Assembly: GCF_016598475.1 (NCBI RefSeq)
Contig: NZ_JAEMUX010000019.1
Coordinates: 1-64,000, forward strand
Origin: Streptomyces adelaidensis
GTDB lineage: Bacteria; Actinomycetota; Actinomycetes; Streptomycetales; Streptomycetaceae
DNA length: 64,000 nucleotides
Direction: 5' to 3'
Shown here one piece after another: positions 32,565 to 44,669 of the stretch; within the stretch, counting starts at the first letter, position 1; every line of letters begins with the position of its first letter. Under the pieces are notes generated by a model. It worked only from the letters and a program-made list of their open reading frames with translations, was not told the DNA's origin and did not search any database. A program made the position numbers and the translations under genes.

Positions 32565-33242
32565 TCATGAAGGCACCAGCGGCCGGACCTCCTTCGCCAC
32601 GAAGCGGATGAACCCCTCCGGGTCCGGTTCGTCGGCAGTCGGCTGCAGGATCACCGTATCGGCGCCGGCCTCCGTGAGGCGCTGGACGGCCTTGGCGACG
32701 GCGGTGGTGTCGCCGGCGGCTCCGAGGTCGGGTACGGAGGCCAGGCCCTCGGTGGTCAGCTCGGCGTGCAGGCGGGCGTGGGCGTCGGGGCCGGTGGCGG
32801 TGAGGAGGTAGACGATCAGCTGGTGGGGGTCGGTGCGGCCGGCCGACTCGCGGCCCTCGTCGATGAGTTGGCGTGCCCGGCGCACGCCGTCGGGGGCGGT
32901 GCCCGCGTGGAGGACGGTGCCGTCCGCGGCCTCCCCGGAGTCCGCCCTCGTCGAGGCGCTCGCGTCGTACGCCGTCTGGAAGTCGATCTCCTCCGACCAC
33001 ACCATCGGGGCGTCGTGGTCCTCGAAGACACGGCGGAACCAGGCGCGTTCCACCTCCGCCATGTGCCGGACCAGGCCCAGCAGCGACAGCGTGGACGGCG
33101 GCATCGACCGCCGGCGCAACTCCTCGTCCGTGAGGCCTTCGCACTTCATGGCGAGGGTCGCTCGGTGGTAGTCGAGGAAGGCCCGGAGCGTTTCGCGTTC
33201 GGTACCGAAGTGGGGCGGTCCCGTGCGGTGGTCGTCAGCCAC
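32565..33242 (-). CDS. Chimera of DinB/DUF664 N-terminus and luciferase-like C-terminus
   Basis: Protein of 225 aa with two unrelated parts. Residues 1 to about 95 match the start of DinB-like DUF664 proteins (ERETLRAFLDYHRATLAMKC, LTDEELRRRSMPPSTLSLLG, RHMAEVERAWFRRVF), which are normally about 165 aa. From about residue 110 the sequence matches the end of F420/flavin luciferase-like monooxygenases (AGRTDPHQLIVYLLTATG and the ILQPTADEPDPEGFIRFVA end). The middle of both families is missing, so neither active site is complete. Probably a deletion fusion that kept the frame; function doubtful. Confidence 0.7.
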   Translation of the reverse strand: MADDHRTGPPHFGTERETLRAFLDYHRATLAMKCEGLTDEELRRRSMPPSTLSLLGLVRHMAEVERAWFRRVFEDHDAPMVWSEEIDFQTAYDASASTRADSGEAADGTVLHAGTAPDGVRRARQLIDEGRESAGRTDPHQLIVYLLTATGPDAHARLHAELTTEGLASVPDLGAAGDTTAVAKAVQRLTEAGADTVILQPTADEPDPEGFIRFVAKEVRPLVPS

Positions 33243-33270
33243 TGATCGCGCTCCTCATGTCAGTCGTCGG

Positions 33271-33330
33271 AGGTTGTCGGAGGCCGTCGGAGGCCGTCGG
33301 AGGTTGTCGGAGGTTGTCGGAGGTTGTCGG
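33271..33330. repeat. Six 10-bp tandem repeats upstream of the chimera gene
   Basis: Six units of AGG(TT/CC)GTCGG in exact 10-bp register plus degenerate flanking units, in the promoter region of the leftward chimera gene. Confidence 0.95.
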
Positions 33331-33373
33331 AGAGTGACTGAAATTCTGGCACCGAGCAGAACCCGAACCAGAA

Positions 33374-33411
33374 GCCGGTGAGGGCTCCCGTCCCCACGGG
33401 CCCTCACCGGC
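33374..33411. terminator. Terminator of the MMPL gene
   Basis: Perfect 12-bp stem GCCGGTGAGGGC (33374-33385) with GCCCTCACCGGC (33400-33411), downstream of the leftward MMPL gene stop. Confidence 0.7.
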
Positions 33412-33453
33412 GGTCCTGCTCGGAAGCTGTCGCGTCCGGACGCGGCTGTCGCG

Positions 33454-35745
33454 TCAGACGCGGACCAGCTCCCTGTCCTCGTCGTTCTCCGCGGAGCCCT
33501 TCGCGTCGTCCTGGGTCCGCAGGCCCTCGCCCTCCACGTCGACGTTCGGCAGCGCGCGGTCCAGCCACTTCGGCAGCCACCAGGCCTTGTCGCCGAGGAG
33601 GGCGAGGACGGCCGGGACGATGGCCATGCGGACGACGAAGGCGTCGAAGAAGACGGCGATGGCGAGGCCGAAGCCGATCATCTTGATCATCGACTCGCCG
33701 GAGCCGATGAATCCGGAGAAGACGGCCATCATGATCGCCGCGGCGGCCACGACCACCCGGGCGCTGTACTTGAAGCCGGTCACCACGGCCTGGTTCGGCT
33801 TCTCGCCGTGGACGTACGCCTCGCGTATGCGGGTCACCAGGAACACCTCGTAGTCCATCGCCAGACCGAAGACCACGCCCACCATGAAGATCGGCATCAT
33901 CGACATGATGGGACCGGTCTCCTCGACGCCGATGAGTCCCGCCAGCCAGCCCCACTGGAAGACCGCGACCACCGCGCCGAGCGCCGCCATCACCGAGAGC
34001 AGGAAGCCGAGGGCCGCCTTCAGCGGAACCAGGATCGACCGGAAGATCACGATCAGCAGGAGGAAGGCGAGACCCACCACCAGCGCCAGATACGGCAGCA
34101 GCGCGTCGGTGAGCTTCTGCGAGAAGTCGATGTTCATCGCCGTGGCGCCGGTGACCAGCACCTTCGCGCCCGTGTCCGCCGTCACCTCGGCACCCGCGTC
34201 ACGGATGGCGTGCACCAGGTCCTCGGTCTGTGTCGAGGACGGCTTGGAGTTCGGGATCACCGTGATCATCGCGGTGTCGTTGGCCTTGTTGAACGTCGCG
34301 GGAGTCACCGTCACGACGTCCTTGAGACCCTTGATCTCGTCAGTCACCGCGGTGGCGGCTTCCTGCGGGGACGCGCTGTCCTTGGCGTCGACGACGACCA
34401 TCAAGGGGCCGTTGAAGCCAGGCCCGAAGCCTTCGGACAGCAGGTCGTACGCCCGGCGCTGCGTGGTGGATGTCGGCTGCGAGCCGTCGTCGGGCAGGCC
34501 CAGCTCCAGCTGGGTGGCCGGGAGTGCGATCGCGCCCAGGCCGACCACGCCGAACAGCAGCACGGCGACCGGACGGCGGACGACGAAGCTCGCCCAGCGG
34601 GAGCCCATGTCGGGCTTGACCACGGCGGATTCCTTGGTGGATTCCCTGGTGGACTCCTTGGATTCCGTGGATTTCGTGGATTCCGTGGTGGAGTCCTTCG
34701 CCTTGCCGCGTCCGAGCAGCTTGCCCTTCTCACTGGCCGGCCGGACCCTGCGGCCCGCGTAGCCGAGCAGCGCCGGGATCATGGTGAGGGCGATGAGGAC
34801 CGCGATGACGACCGTGCCCGCCGCGGCGAGACCCATCTTGGTCAGCATCGGGACGTTGACGACCGCGAGACCGGCCAGCGCGATCACGACTGTGAGCCCC
34901 GCGAAGACCACCGCCGAGCCGGCGGTGCCGACGGCCCGGCCGACCGCTTCCTCGCGTTCGCGGCCCTCGGCCAGTTCGGACCGGTAGCGGGAGACGATGA
35001 ACAGCGCGTAGTCGATGCCGACCGCGAGACCGAGCATCAGGGCCAGGGTGGAGGTGGTGTCGCCGAGGTCGAGCGCGTTGGCGAGGGCGGTGATGGTGGA
35101 GACGCCGATACCGACGCCGATGATCGCCGTCAGCAGGGGCAGCCCGGCCGCGACGAGCGAGCCCAGGGTGACGACGAGGACGACCGCGGCGAGGGCGAGG
35201 CCGATGATCTCGCCGGTGGCCGCGGTCTCGGGCTCGGCCTGTAGGGCGTCACCGCCCATCTCGACGGTCAGCCCGGCGTCCTGCGCCTTGTGCGCGGTGG
35301 CCTCCAGAGCCTCCTTCGAGGAGTCCTTCAGCTCCATGGCCGGGACCTTGTACGTCACCGAGGCGTAGGCGACCGTCCCGTCCCTGTTGACCGCGTTGGT
35401 GGTGAACGGGTCGCTGACGGAGACGACTTCGGAGGCGTCGCCCAGTTCCTTGACGGTCTTCTCGACGGTCGCCTTGTTCGCGGCGTCGGCCATCTTCTCG
35501 CCCTCGGGCGCCTTGAAGACGACCCGGGCGGTGGCGCCGCCGGCGCTCATGCCGGGGTAACGCTCTTCCAGCAGGTCGAAGGCCTTCTGCGCCTCGGTGC
35601 CGGGGATGGAGAAGGAAGTGGAGCCCGCGGCGGGCGCGGAGGCGGCGCCGACGCCCGCGAGCGTCAGGAGTGCCACCCAGATCAGGGCTACGAAATGTCG
35701 TCGCCGGAAGGCGAATCGACCCAGTTTGTAGAGGAATGTGGCCAC
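33454..35745 (-). CDS. MMPL/RND-family membrane transporter
   Basis: Complete MMPL exporter of 763 aa with twelve predicted helices in two halves, each led by a large external domain. Seen: the first helix LIWVALLTLAGVGAASAP, SLDYA-type blocks LAVGIDYALFIVSRYR and VFGLAMDYEVFLVTRIREAY with the membrane Asp-Tyr used for proton coupling, and a cytoplasmic linker of STK/STE repeats (STTESTKSTESKESTREST) between the halves. GTG 35745 gives the usual VATFLYKLGRFAFRRR start. Exports a lipid or drug; probably repressed by the TetR protein upstream on the same strand. Confidence 0.92.
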   Translation of the reverse strand: MATFLYKLGRFAFRRRHFVALIWVALLTLAGVGAASAPAAGSTSFSIPGTEAQKAFDLLEERYPGMSAGGATARVVFKAPEGEKMADAANKATVEKTVKELGDASEVVSVSDPFTTNAVNRDGTVAYASVTYKVPAMELKDSSKEALEATAHKAQDAGLTVEMGGDALQAEPETAATGEIIGLALAAVVLVVTLGSLVAAGLPLLTAIIGVGIGVSTITALANALDLGDTTSTLALMLGLAVGIDYALFIVSRYRSELAEGREREEAVGRAVGTAGSAVVFAGLTVVIALAGLAVVNVPMLTKMGLAAAGTVVIAVLIALTMIPALLGYAGRRVRPASEKGKLLGRGKAKDSTTESTKSTESKESTRESTKESAVVKPDMGSRWASFVVRRPVAVLLFGVVGLGAIALPATQLELGLPDDGSQPTSTTQRRAYDLLSEGFGPGFNGPLMVVVDAKDSASPQEAATAVTDEIKGLKDVVTVTPATFNKANDTAMITVIPNSKPSSTQTEDLVHAIRDAGAEVTADTGAKVLVTGATAMNIDFSQKLTDALLPYLALVVGLAFLLLIVIFRSILVPLKAALGFLLSVMAALGAVVAVFQWGWLAGLIGVEETGPIMSMMPIFMVGVVFGLAMDYEVFLVTRIREAYVHGEKPNQAVVTGFKYSARVVVAAAAIMMAVFSGFIGSGESMIKMIGFGLAIAVFFDAFVVRMAIVPAVLALLGDKAWWLPKWLDRALPNVDVEGEGLRTQDDAKGSAENDEDRELVRV

Positions 35746-35967
35746 GGGGTGGTACTCCCGTTCAAGTCGTGGACGTGCAGGAGGGCAGGACGGATCAGCC
35801 CGTGCCGAAGGCGGGGATGGGGAAGGGAGGGCCAAGCAGGGCGAGGCCAGGCAGGGGTGATCGGCCCGACGACGTGAGCGGTCGCGTCAGGTGGGGCTCA
35901 GCCGCCCGAGGGTGGCGACTTCAGGGAAAGCGAAAGCGAAAGGGAGAAGGAAAGGCGAGGCAAGGTG

Positions 35968-36567
35968 TCAGGCGGTCGGTACACCGAGGGCGGGGAGGAC
36001 CACGGCGTCGATGTACGAAACGAGGAAGGCCTGGGTCGGCGCCAGCTCTTCGAGCAGCGTCCGGGTGACGAAGGCTCCGAGCATCATGTGCATCACGAAT
36101 TCGAGCGCGGGGTTGTCCGGCCGGACCTCACCCCGGTCGACGGCGCGCTGCAGTACCTGCTCGAATCCCGCCATCTCGGGTTCGATGAGGAACTCGCGGA
36201 ACGCCCCGAGCAGTTCGGGGTTGGTGTGCACCGCCATGGCCAGGCCACGCATGAGCGCGGAGCTCTGCTCCATGGCACAGTCGTCCTCGCGCCGCACCAG
36301 GGCGTGGAAGTCACCGCGCAGCGATCCGGTGTCGATGTCCGTCAGGTTCATCGCCTTGTCGTTCCGGATCGCCTTCGCGACCAGCTCGGCCTTGCCGCCC
36401 CACTGGCGGTAGAGGGTGGCCTTGCTGGACCGGGTGCGGGTGGCCACGGCGTCCATGGTGAGGGCGTCGTAGCCGACCTCCCGGAGCAGGTCGAGTACGG
36501 CGGCGTAGAGCTCGGCCTCGCGCTCGGGCGTGATCCGACTGCGGCGCACCGTTGCGGTCTCAGTCAT
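35968..36567 (-). CDS. TetR-family repressor of the MMPL exporter
   Basis: Protein of 199 aa. N-terminal helix-turn-helix (LREVGYDALTMDAVATRTRS and SKATLYRQWGGKAELVAKAI), then a TetR C-terminal domain (LMRGLAMAVHTNPELLGAFR). It lies 222 bp upstream of the MMPL gene on the same strand. Two matching palindromes in its own promoter region fit autoregulation. ATG 36567 fits the family start. Confidence 0.9.
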   Translation of the reverse strand: MTETATVRRSRITPEREAELYAAVLDLLREVGYDALTMDAVATRTRSSKATLYRQWGGKAELVAKAIRNDKAMNLTDIDTGSLRGDFHALVRREDDCAMEQSSALMRGLAMAVHTNPELLGAFREFLIEPEMAGFEQVLQRAVDRGEVRPDNPALEFVMHMMLGAFVTRTLLEELAPTQAFLVSYIDAVVLPALGVPTA

Positions 36568-36666
36568 CCCACTCTCCTTACTCCGGCTGCATGTTCGAGG
36601 CGCCAAGGCTACCGGCCGCCAGACCTGCCGTAGGGCATGGCACGGGCCGGACACCCCGCTTCTCGA

Positions 36667-36681
36667 ACGAAACGGTTTCGT
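36667..36681. promoter_or_regulatory. Candidate TetR operator 1
   Basis: ACGAAAC-G-GTTTCGT, a perfect 15-bp palindrome about 100 bp upstream of the TetR start. Confidence 0.65.
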
Positions 36682-36713
36682 ACGCTTATGAAGATAGCCT
36701 GAGAATCAAAGAA

Positions 36714-36728
36714 ACGAAACCGTTTTGT
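36714..36728. promoter_or_regulatory. Candidate TetR operator 2
   Basis: ACGAAAC-C-GTTTTGT, the same motif with one mismatch, centred 47 bp from the first. Between them lie TTGATT and TATCTT hexamers on the minus strand. Confidence 0.6.
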
Positions 36729-36832
36729 ACGTGTCCCTGGGTCACGCAGCCGTCCCCCGTGACCGTCCCGCGACCGTCCCGAGGACGGTTTCACAAGTTG
36801 CCGGTGCTTCCTGCACGTAAAAGCATGGGGAG

Positions 36833-40579
<3,747 letters not shown>

Positions 40580-40722
40580 CGGCCCCCGCGCCCCTGAAAA
40601 GCAGGAGCTGCGCCCCGTGCTTTTCGGCCCGCAGGGCCGTGTCTTTCAGGGGCGCGGGGCTGTATCGATTTGCGGCTCCGCCGCGTGGGCGCGACCAGCC
40701 CCCACCGGAGCCGCACCCGAAC
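40580..40722. repeat. REP-like palindromic element after tricorn
   Basis: CCCCGCGCCCCTGAAAAGCA opposite TCTTTCAGGGGCGCGGGGC, with an inner GTGCTTTTCGGCCCGCAGGG; flank GGGCGCGACCAGCCCCCACC. Full but rearranged copy. Confidence 0.7.
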
Positions 40723-40762
40723 ACCACACCCCCTACCCACCCGACCCACCCGAACACAAAGA

Positions 40763-40796
40763 GGTGGGGCGCCCTCACCATCAAGGGCGCCCCACC
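40763..40796. terminator. Bidirectional terminator between convergent genes
   Basis: Perfect 13-bp stem GGTGGGGCGCCCT (40763-40775) with AGGGCGCCCCACC (40784-40796) and an 8-nt loop. Confidence 0.75.
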
Positions 40797-40824
40797 AGAA
40801 GCCGGCCGCTAGGCCGAGCAGGAC

Positions 40825-41076
40825 TCAGATGTCATAGTCCTGCCGCAGCCGCTCCTCGGCCTCCCGCTGCTCCCGCTCCCGCTCACTCTCTTGCGGCCGC
40901 CCACGCTCCGGCTGCCCGTGCTCACCAGGCCGCTGAGCCCGCTCGCGCTCCTGCCGCGCACGCTCCTCCGGGGAACGCCCCGGCGACGACTCCTCCGGCG
41001 ACTGACCGGCGGACTTGCGCTTGGCCTGCTGCTTGAGCTGCTCGGCCTTGTCCTGGAACTGGTCCTTCATGCCCAT
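40825..41076 (-). CDS. Small charged protein of unknown function
   Basis: Protein of 83 aa that is almost entirely charged and hydrophilic: MGMKDQFQDKAEQLKQQAKR, then Pro/Ser/Glu repeats (SPEESSPGRSPEERARQ) and ERERE runs. No cysteine and no membrane segment; likely disordered or a coiled coil, somewhat like CsbD-type stress proteins, though I cannot confirm that. GGGAG site 8 nt before the ATG. Confidence 0.65.
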   Translation of the reverse strand: MGMKDQFQDKAEQLKQQAKRKSAGQSPEESSPGRSPEERARQERERAQRPGEHGQPERGRPQESEREREQREAEERLRQDYDI

Positions 41077-41185
41077 GTGTTTTCACTCCCATAGTGGGTG
41101 AGGGGATCGGGCCTCGACCAGACAAACACGCCAGGACAATCAACGCATTTCGATCAGTCACGCTGGGTGACCCCGGCTCCCCCGA

Positions 41186-42064
41186 TCAGCCGCGTCTCCG
41201 CTCGTCCGCCGCCCCACCGGCCCCCACCAGCCCGGTGGACACCCCCCGAAGCCGGGACTCCATCCGCCGTACCTCCCGCGGAGCGAACGCCCCGATGAGC
41301 CCCGGCAGATACCCCCGTACGCCCTGCGTCCCGCGCAGCCACCACTGCCCGTACACATGACTGGACCGCCGCTCGATCCCGGCGACGAGCCGGTCGACGG
41401 CCGGCCCCAGCGGATACGTCTTGCCGGCCGGCCCGGGCAGCCGCTCCCGCAACTCCCGCAGCGCCTCGTCCTTGTCGGCGCCGCGCACCATGTCCGTGTC
41501 GGTCCAGGACAGATAACCGACCCCGACGCCCACGCCCTGATGCCCGACCTCGGCGCGCAGACAGTGCGCGTACGCCTCGACGCCCGACTTGGACGCGCAG
41601 TACGCCGTCATCATCGGGGCCGGCGTGATCGCCGCGAGGGAGGCGATCTGGAGCAGATAGCCCCGGCTCTCGATCAGCGCGGGCAGGAACACCCGCCCGG
41701 TGACGGCCGATCCGACGAGGTTGACCTCGATGACCCGCCGCCAGGACTCCGGATCGGAGTCGACGAAGGGCCCGCTGTTGGCGACGCCCGCGTTGGCGAC
41801 GACGATGTCGACCCGCCCGAACCGCTCCTTGACCTCCGCCGCGACCCGCGCCATCGCCTCGTGGTCGGTGACATCGGCGTGCCAGTACTCTCCCCCACCG
41901 CCGTAGAGCCGTTCGGAGACCCGCTTCAGCTCCTCCGGCTCAAGGCCGACGAGCGCGACCTTCACCCCGCGCACCGAGAGCTTGCGCGCGAGGAGTTCCC
42001 CGACGCCCCGCGCCGCCCCGGTGACGACCGCGACCCGCCCCTCCAAGGTGCTGCCCCTGCTCAT
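41186..42064 (-). CDS. Short-chain dehydrogenase/reductase
   Basis: NAD(P)-dependent oxidoreductase of 292 aa. Seen: TGAARGVGELLA (TGxxxGxG), NAG in VVANAGVANSG, catalytic Ser region and YCASKSG (YxxxK). The C-terminal 60 residues (SHVYGQWWLRGTQGVRGYLP) are typical of SDRs paired with Baeyer-Villiger monooxygenases. ATG overlaps the hydrolase stop (ATGA). Third gene of the operon. Confidence 0.92.
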   Translation of the reverse strand: MSRGSTLEGRVAVVTGAARGVGELLARKLSVRGVKVALVGLEPEELKRVSERLYGGGGEYWHADVTDHEAMARVAAEVKERFGRVDIVVANAGVANSGPFVDSDPESWRRVIEVNLVGSAVTGRVFLPALIESRGYLLQIASLAAITPAPMMTAYCASKSGVEAYAHCLRAEVGHQGVGVGVGYLSWTDTDMVRGADKDEALRELRERLPGPAGKTYPLGPAVDRLVAGIERRSSHVYGQWWLRGTQGVRGYLPGLIGAFAPREVRRMESRLRGVSTGLVGAGGAADERRRG

Positions 42065-42996
42065 GCGCCCGCCTCCTCCAACTCGTCCCGCCTGGTCCGT
42101 ACATACGTGGTCACGAGTTCGCGTATCCGCGCGGTGACCGCCTCCGGCGCCTCCACCGGAGCCATGTGTCCGACACCCGTCAGCTCGCTCACCCCCACAC
42201 AGTCGGGCAGCGCGGCGGCCAGCGCCCGCGCGTGCACGGGCGGGGTCATCCGGTCCGCCGTACCCACGACGACGGCCGTCGGCACCGTCAACTCCCGTAC
42301 TCCGTGGTCGAGGTCGAGCGTGTCGAGGACGTGCGACCAGGCATGGCGAACCCGGGTGGGACACGTGTGTACGGTGCGTGCGCACACCTCGACCATCACC
42401 GGCGACGAACCGGGGCCCATCGTCGCGTACTTGAGGATCCACCGGGAGATCGGCGTGACCGGCCCGAGCGGCGCCCGCGCGCCGAGGACCTTCCGGGTGA
42501 GCCAGGTACGCGCCCGCCCGGCTCGCATGGGCACGACCAGCGACTCGGCGACCAGCCTCGAACTGCCCGTGCTGCACAGCAGGACCGCCGCCGTGTGCTC
42601 CCGGAAACCCGCCCGCCCGGCGGCCGCCATCAGCGTCATCCCGCCCATGGAGTGCCCGGCCAGCACCGCCTTCTCGCCCGGCGCGAGCGTCGCCGCGAGC
42701 ACCGCCTCCAGATCGTCGGCGAGGGCGTCCGCGCTGCACACGGCGGAGACGGGACTGCGCCCGTGGCCGCGCTGGTCGTAGGCGACGACCCGGTGGTCGA
42801 CGGCGAGATCCCGGATCTGCGCCGCCCAGTACGCCGTCGAACACGTCCAGCCGTGCACGAGCACCACCGCTGGGGCACCCTGCGGCCCGTGCACCTCGAC
42901 GTGCAACCGCGCCCCGTCGGCGGACACGGCCGCCAACTCCCCTGCGGCGACGGGCGGGGCGTAGGGCCCGTACTTCACCTGCGTCAGTCGCGTCAC
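42061..42996 (-). CDS. Alpha/beta hydrolase of the monooxygenase operon
   Basis: Protein of 311 aa. VVLVHGWTCSTAYW (oxyanion region), VAYDQRGHGRS, nucleophile elbow LAGHSMGGMTL, acid in VVGTADRMTPP, and His in GVGHMAPVEAPEAV. Between a Baeyer-Villiger monooxygenase and an SDR it probably hydrolyses the ester or lactone formed by the first. GTG overlaps the monooxygenase stop (GTGA). Confidence 0.9.
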   Translation of the reverse strand: MTRLTQVKYGPYAPPVAAGELAAVSADGARLHVEVHGPQGAPAVVLVHGWTCSTAYWAAQIRDLAVDHRVVAYDQRGHGRSPVSAVCSADALADDLEAVLAATLAPGEKAVLAGHSMGGMTLMAAAGRAGFREHTAAVLLCSTGSSRLVAESLVVPMRAGRARTWLTRKVLGARAPLGPVTPISRWILKYATMGPGSSPVMVEVCARTVHTCPTRVRHAWSHVLDTLDLDHGVRELTVPTAVVVGTADRMTPPVHARALAAALPDCVGVSELTGVGHMAPVEAPEAVTARIRELVTTYVRTRRDELEEAGA

Positions 42997-44537
42997 GCTC
43001 CGGCCTCCACCTTCGCCGTACTCACCCTGTCGGTGTCCGGCATACCCGGCCGGGCCCTCCGCAGCACCTCGTACTCACCCAGGTCCACCCGCCGTGTCGC
43101 CTTGCGGAACTCGGCCGTCGTCCCCGGCCAGACGGTGGTGTTGCGGCCCTGCGCGTCCATGTACCAGCTGGTGCAGCCGCCGGTGTTCCAGACCGTGCGC
43201 TCCATGCGCCGCTGGACCCGCTCGTTCCAGGCCGTCACCGCGGCGGGCCGGGCGTCGAGGGCCACCCGGCCGCCCAGGACGTCCAACTGCCGCAGGAAGT
43301 CGGCCATGTAGTTGAGCTGGGACTCGATCATCAGGATCATGCTGGAGTTCCCGAGGCCGGTGTTGGGCCCGATGATCGTCATCCAGTTCGGGAAGCCGGC
43401 GGCCGAGGCCCCGCGCAGTGACCGCATGCCGCCGTCCGCCCATGCCTCGGCGAGGGTCCTGCCGTCAGCGCCCACGACCCGGTCGGCGATGGGCATGTCG
43501 GTGACATGGAACCCGGTGCCGAAGACGATCGCGTCGGCCTCGGCGGTCGAGCCGTCGGCGCCGACGAGCGTGGAGCCGTCGACCCGGGCCAGCCCGGCGG
43601 CGACCACGTCGACGTTCGGCCGGGTGAGCGCCGGATAGTAGGTGTTGGACAGCAGGATGCGCTTGCAGCCGATGCGGTAGCCGGGGGTGAGCCGGGCGCG
43701 CAGGGCCGGGTCCTTGACGGCCCGGGCGAGGTGCCCCTTGGCCAGCTGCTCCACCAGGCCCAGCTCCTTGGGCCGCTTGGTGAAGGCCTGGACCTGCAAC
43801 TCCCGGATGCCCCAGAGCAGTCCGCGCCGGGCCCGCGCGGTGAAGGGCAGCTGCCGGTGCAGCCACCGCTCGACGCCGCCGATACCCCGGTCGACGCGCG
43901 GCAGCACCCAGGGCGGCGTCCGCTGGAAGAGGGTCAGCCGGCCGACCTCGGGTTGGATCGCGGGCACGATCTGGATGGCGGAGGCCCCCGTACCGACCAT
44001 CGCGACCCGCTTGCCGCGCAGCTCGAAGCCGTGGTCCCAGCGGGCGGAGTGGAAGACCTTGCCGGGAAAGGAGTCGAGACCGGGCACGTCCGGAACCTTG
44101 GGATCGGAGAGCGGCCCGGTGGCGGAGACGACGACATCGGCGGACAACCGCCCGCTGCTCGTCTCGATCTCCCAGCGCAACCGCTCCCCGTCCCACCGCA
44201 TCATCCGCACCTCGGAGTCGAAGCGGAGGTGCGGCCGGAGCCGGAAGACGTCCGTCACATGCTCCAGATACTCCCGGATGTGCTCCTGTCCGGAGAAGGC
44301 GCGCGGCCAGTCGTAGTGGGGGGCGAACGAGAACGAGTAGAGGTGCGACGGCACGTCACAGGCGCAGCCCGGGTAGTCGTTGTCCCGCCAGGTGCCGCCG
44401 ACGGAACCGGCACGTTCAAGGACGACGAAGTCGGTGATCCCCTCACGCCGCAGCCGCACGGCGGCCCCGAGCCCGCCGAACCCGGACCCGATCACCGCCA
44501 CCCGCACGTGTTCGTGCCCGTGCTCATGCTCGGCCAT
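42993..44537 (-). CDS. Baeyer-Villiger flavin monooxygenase
   Basis: Protein of 514 aa. Seen: FAD-binding VIGSGFGGLGAAVRLR, the Baeyer-Villiger fingerprint FPGKVFHSARWD (FxGxxxHxxxW), NADPH-binding VAMVGTGASAIQI, and the late block GPNTGLGNSSMI. It inserts oxygen next to a ketone to make an ester or lactone. The N-terminus is His-rich (MAEHEHGHEHVRV). ATG 44537 has GGAGGTG 8 nt before it. First of three overlapping genes with hydrolase and SDR. Confidence 0.93.
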   Translation of the reverse strand: MAEHEHGHEHVRVAVIGSGFGGLGAAVRLRREGITDFVVLERAGSVGGTWRDNDYPGCACDVPSHLYSFSFAPHYDWPRAFSGQEHIREYLEHVTDVFRLRPHLRFDSEVRMMRWDGERLRWEIETSSGRLSADVVVSATGPLSDPKVPDVPGLDSFPGKVFHSARWDHGFELRGKRVAMVGTGASAIQIVPAIQPEVGRLTLFQRTPPWVLPRVDRGIGGVERWLHRQLPFTARARRGLLWGIRELQVQAFTKRPKELGLVEQLAKGHLARAVKDPALRARLTPGYRIGCKRILLSNTYYPALTRPNVDVVAAGLARVDGSTLVGADGSTAEADAIVFGTGFHVTDMPIADRVVGADGRTLAEAWADGGMRSLRGASAAGFPNWMTIIGPNTGLGNSSMILMIESQLNYMADFLRQLDVLGGRVALDARPAAVTAWNERVQRRMERTVWNTGGCTSWYMDAQGRNTTVWPGTTAEFRKATRRVDLGEYEVLRRARPGMPDTDRVSTAKVEAGA

Positions 44538-44609
44538 CCCGGCACCTCCACGCCTCATCGCGTCCACGCCAGTAATCGCTGGCGCAGTGGGGAGCGTAGG
44601 GCAGTACCG

Positions 44610-44621
44610 TACCCATGGGTA
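44610..44621. promoter_or_regulatory. Candidate MerR operator in the divergent promoter
   Basis: TACCCATGGGTA, a perfect 12-bp palindrome midway between the divergent monooxygenase and MerR starts; a second short palindrome TACCG-G-CGGTA lies about 30 bp right of it. Confidence 0.4.
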
Positions 44622-44669
44622 GAGGTCGGGAGCGCTGAAGTTACCGGCGGTACAACATAGGCTTCCCGC

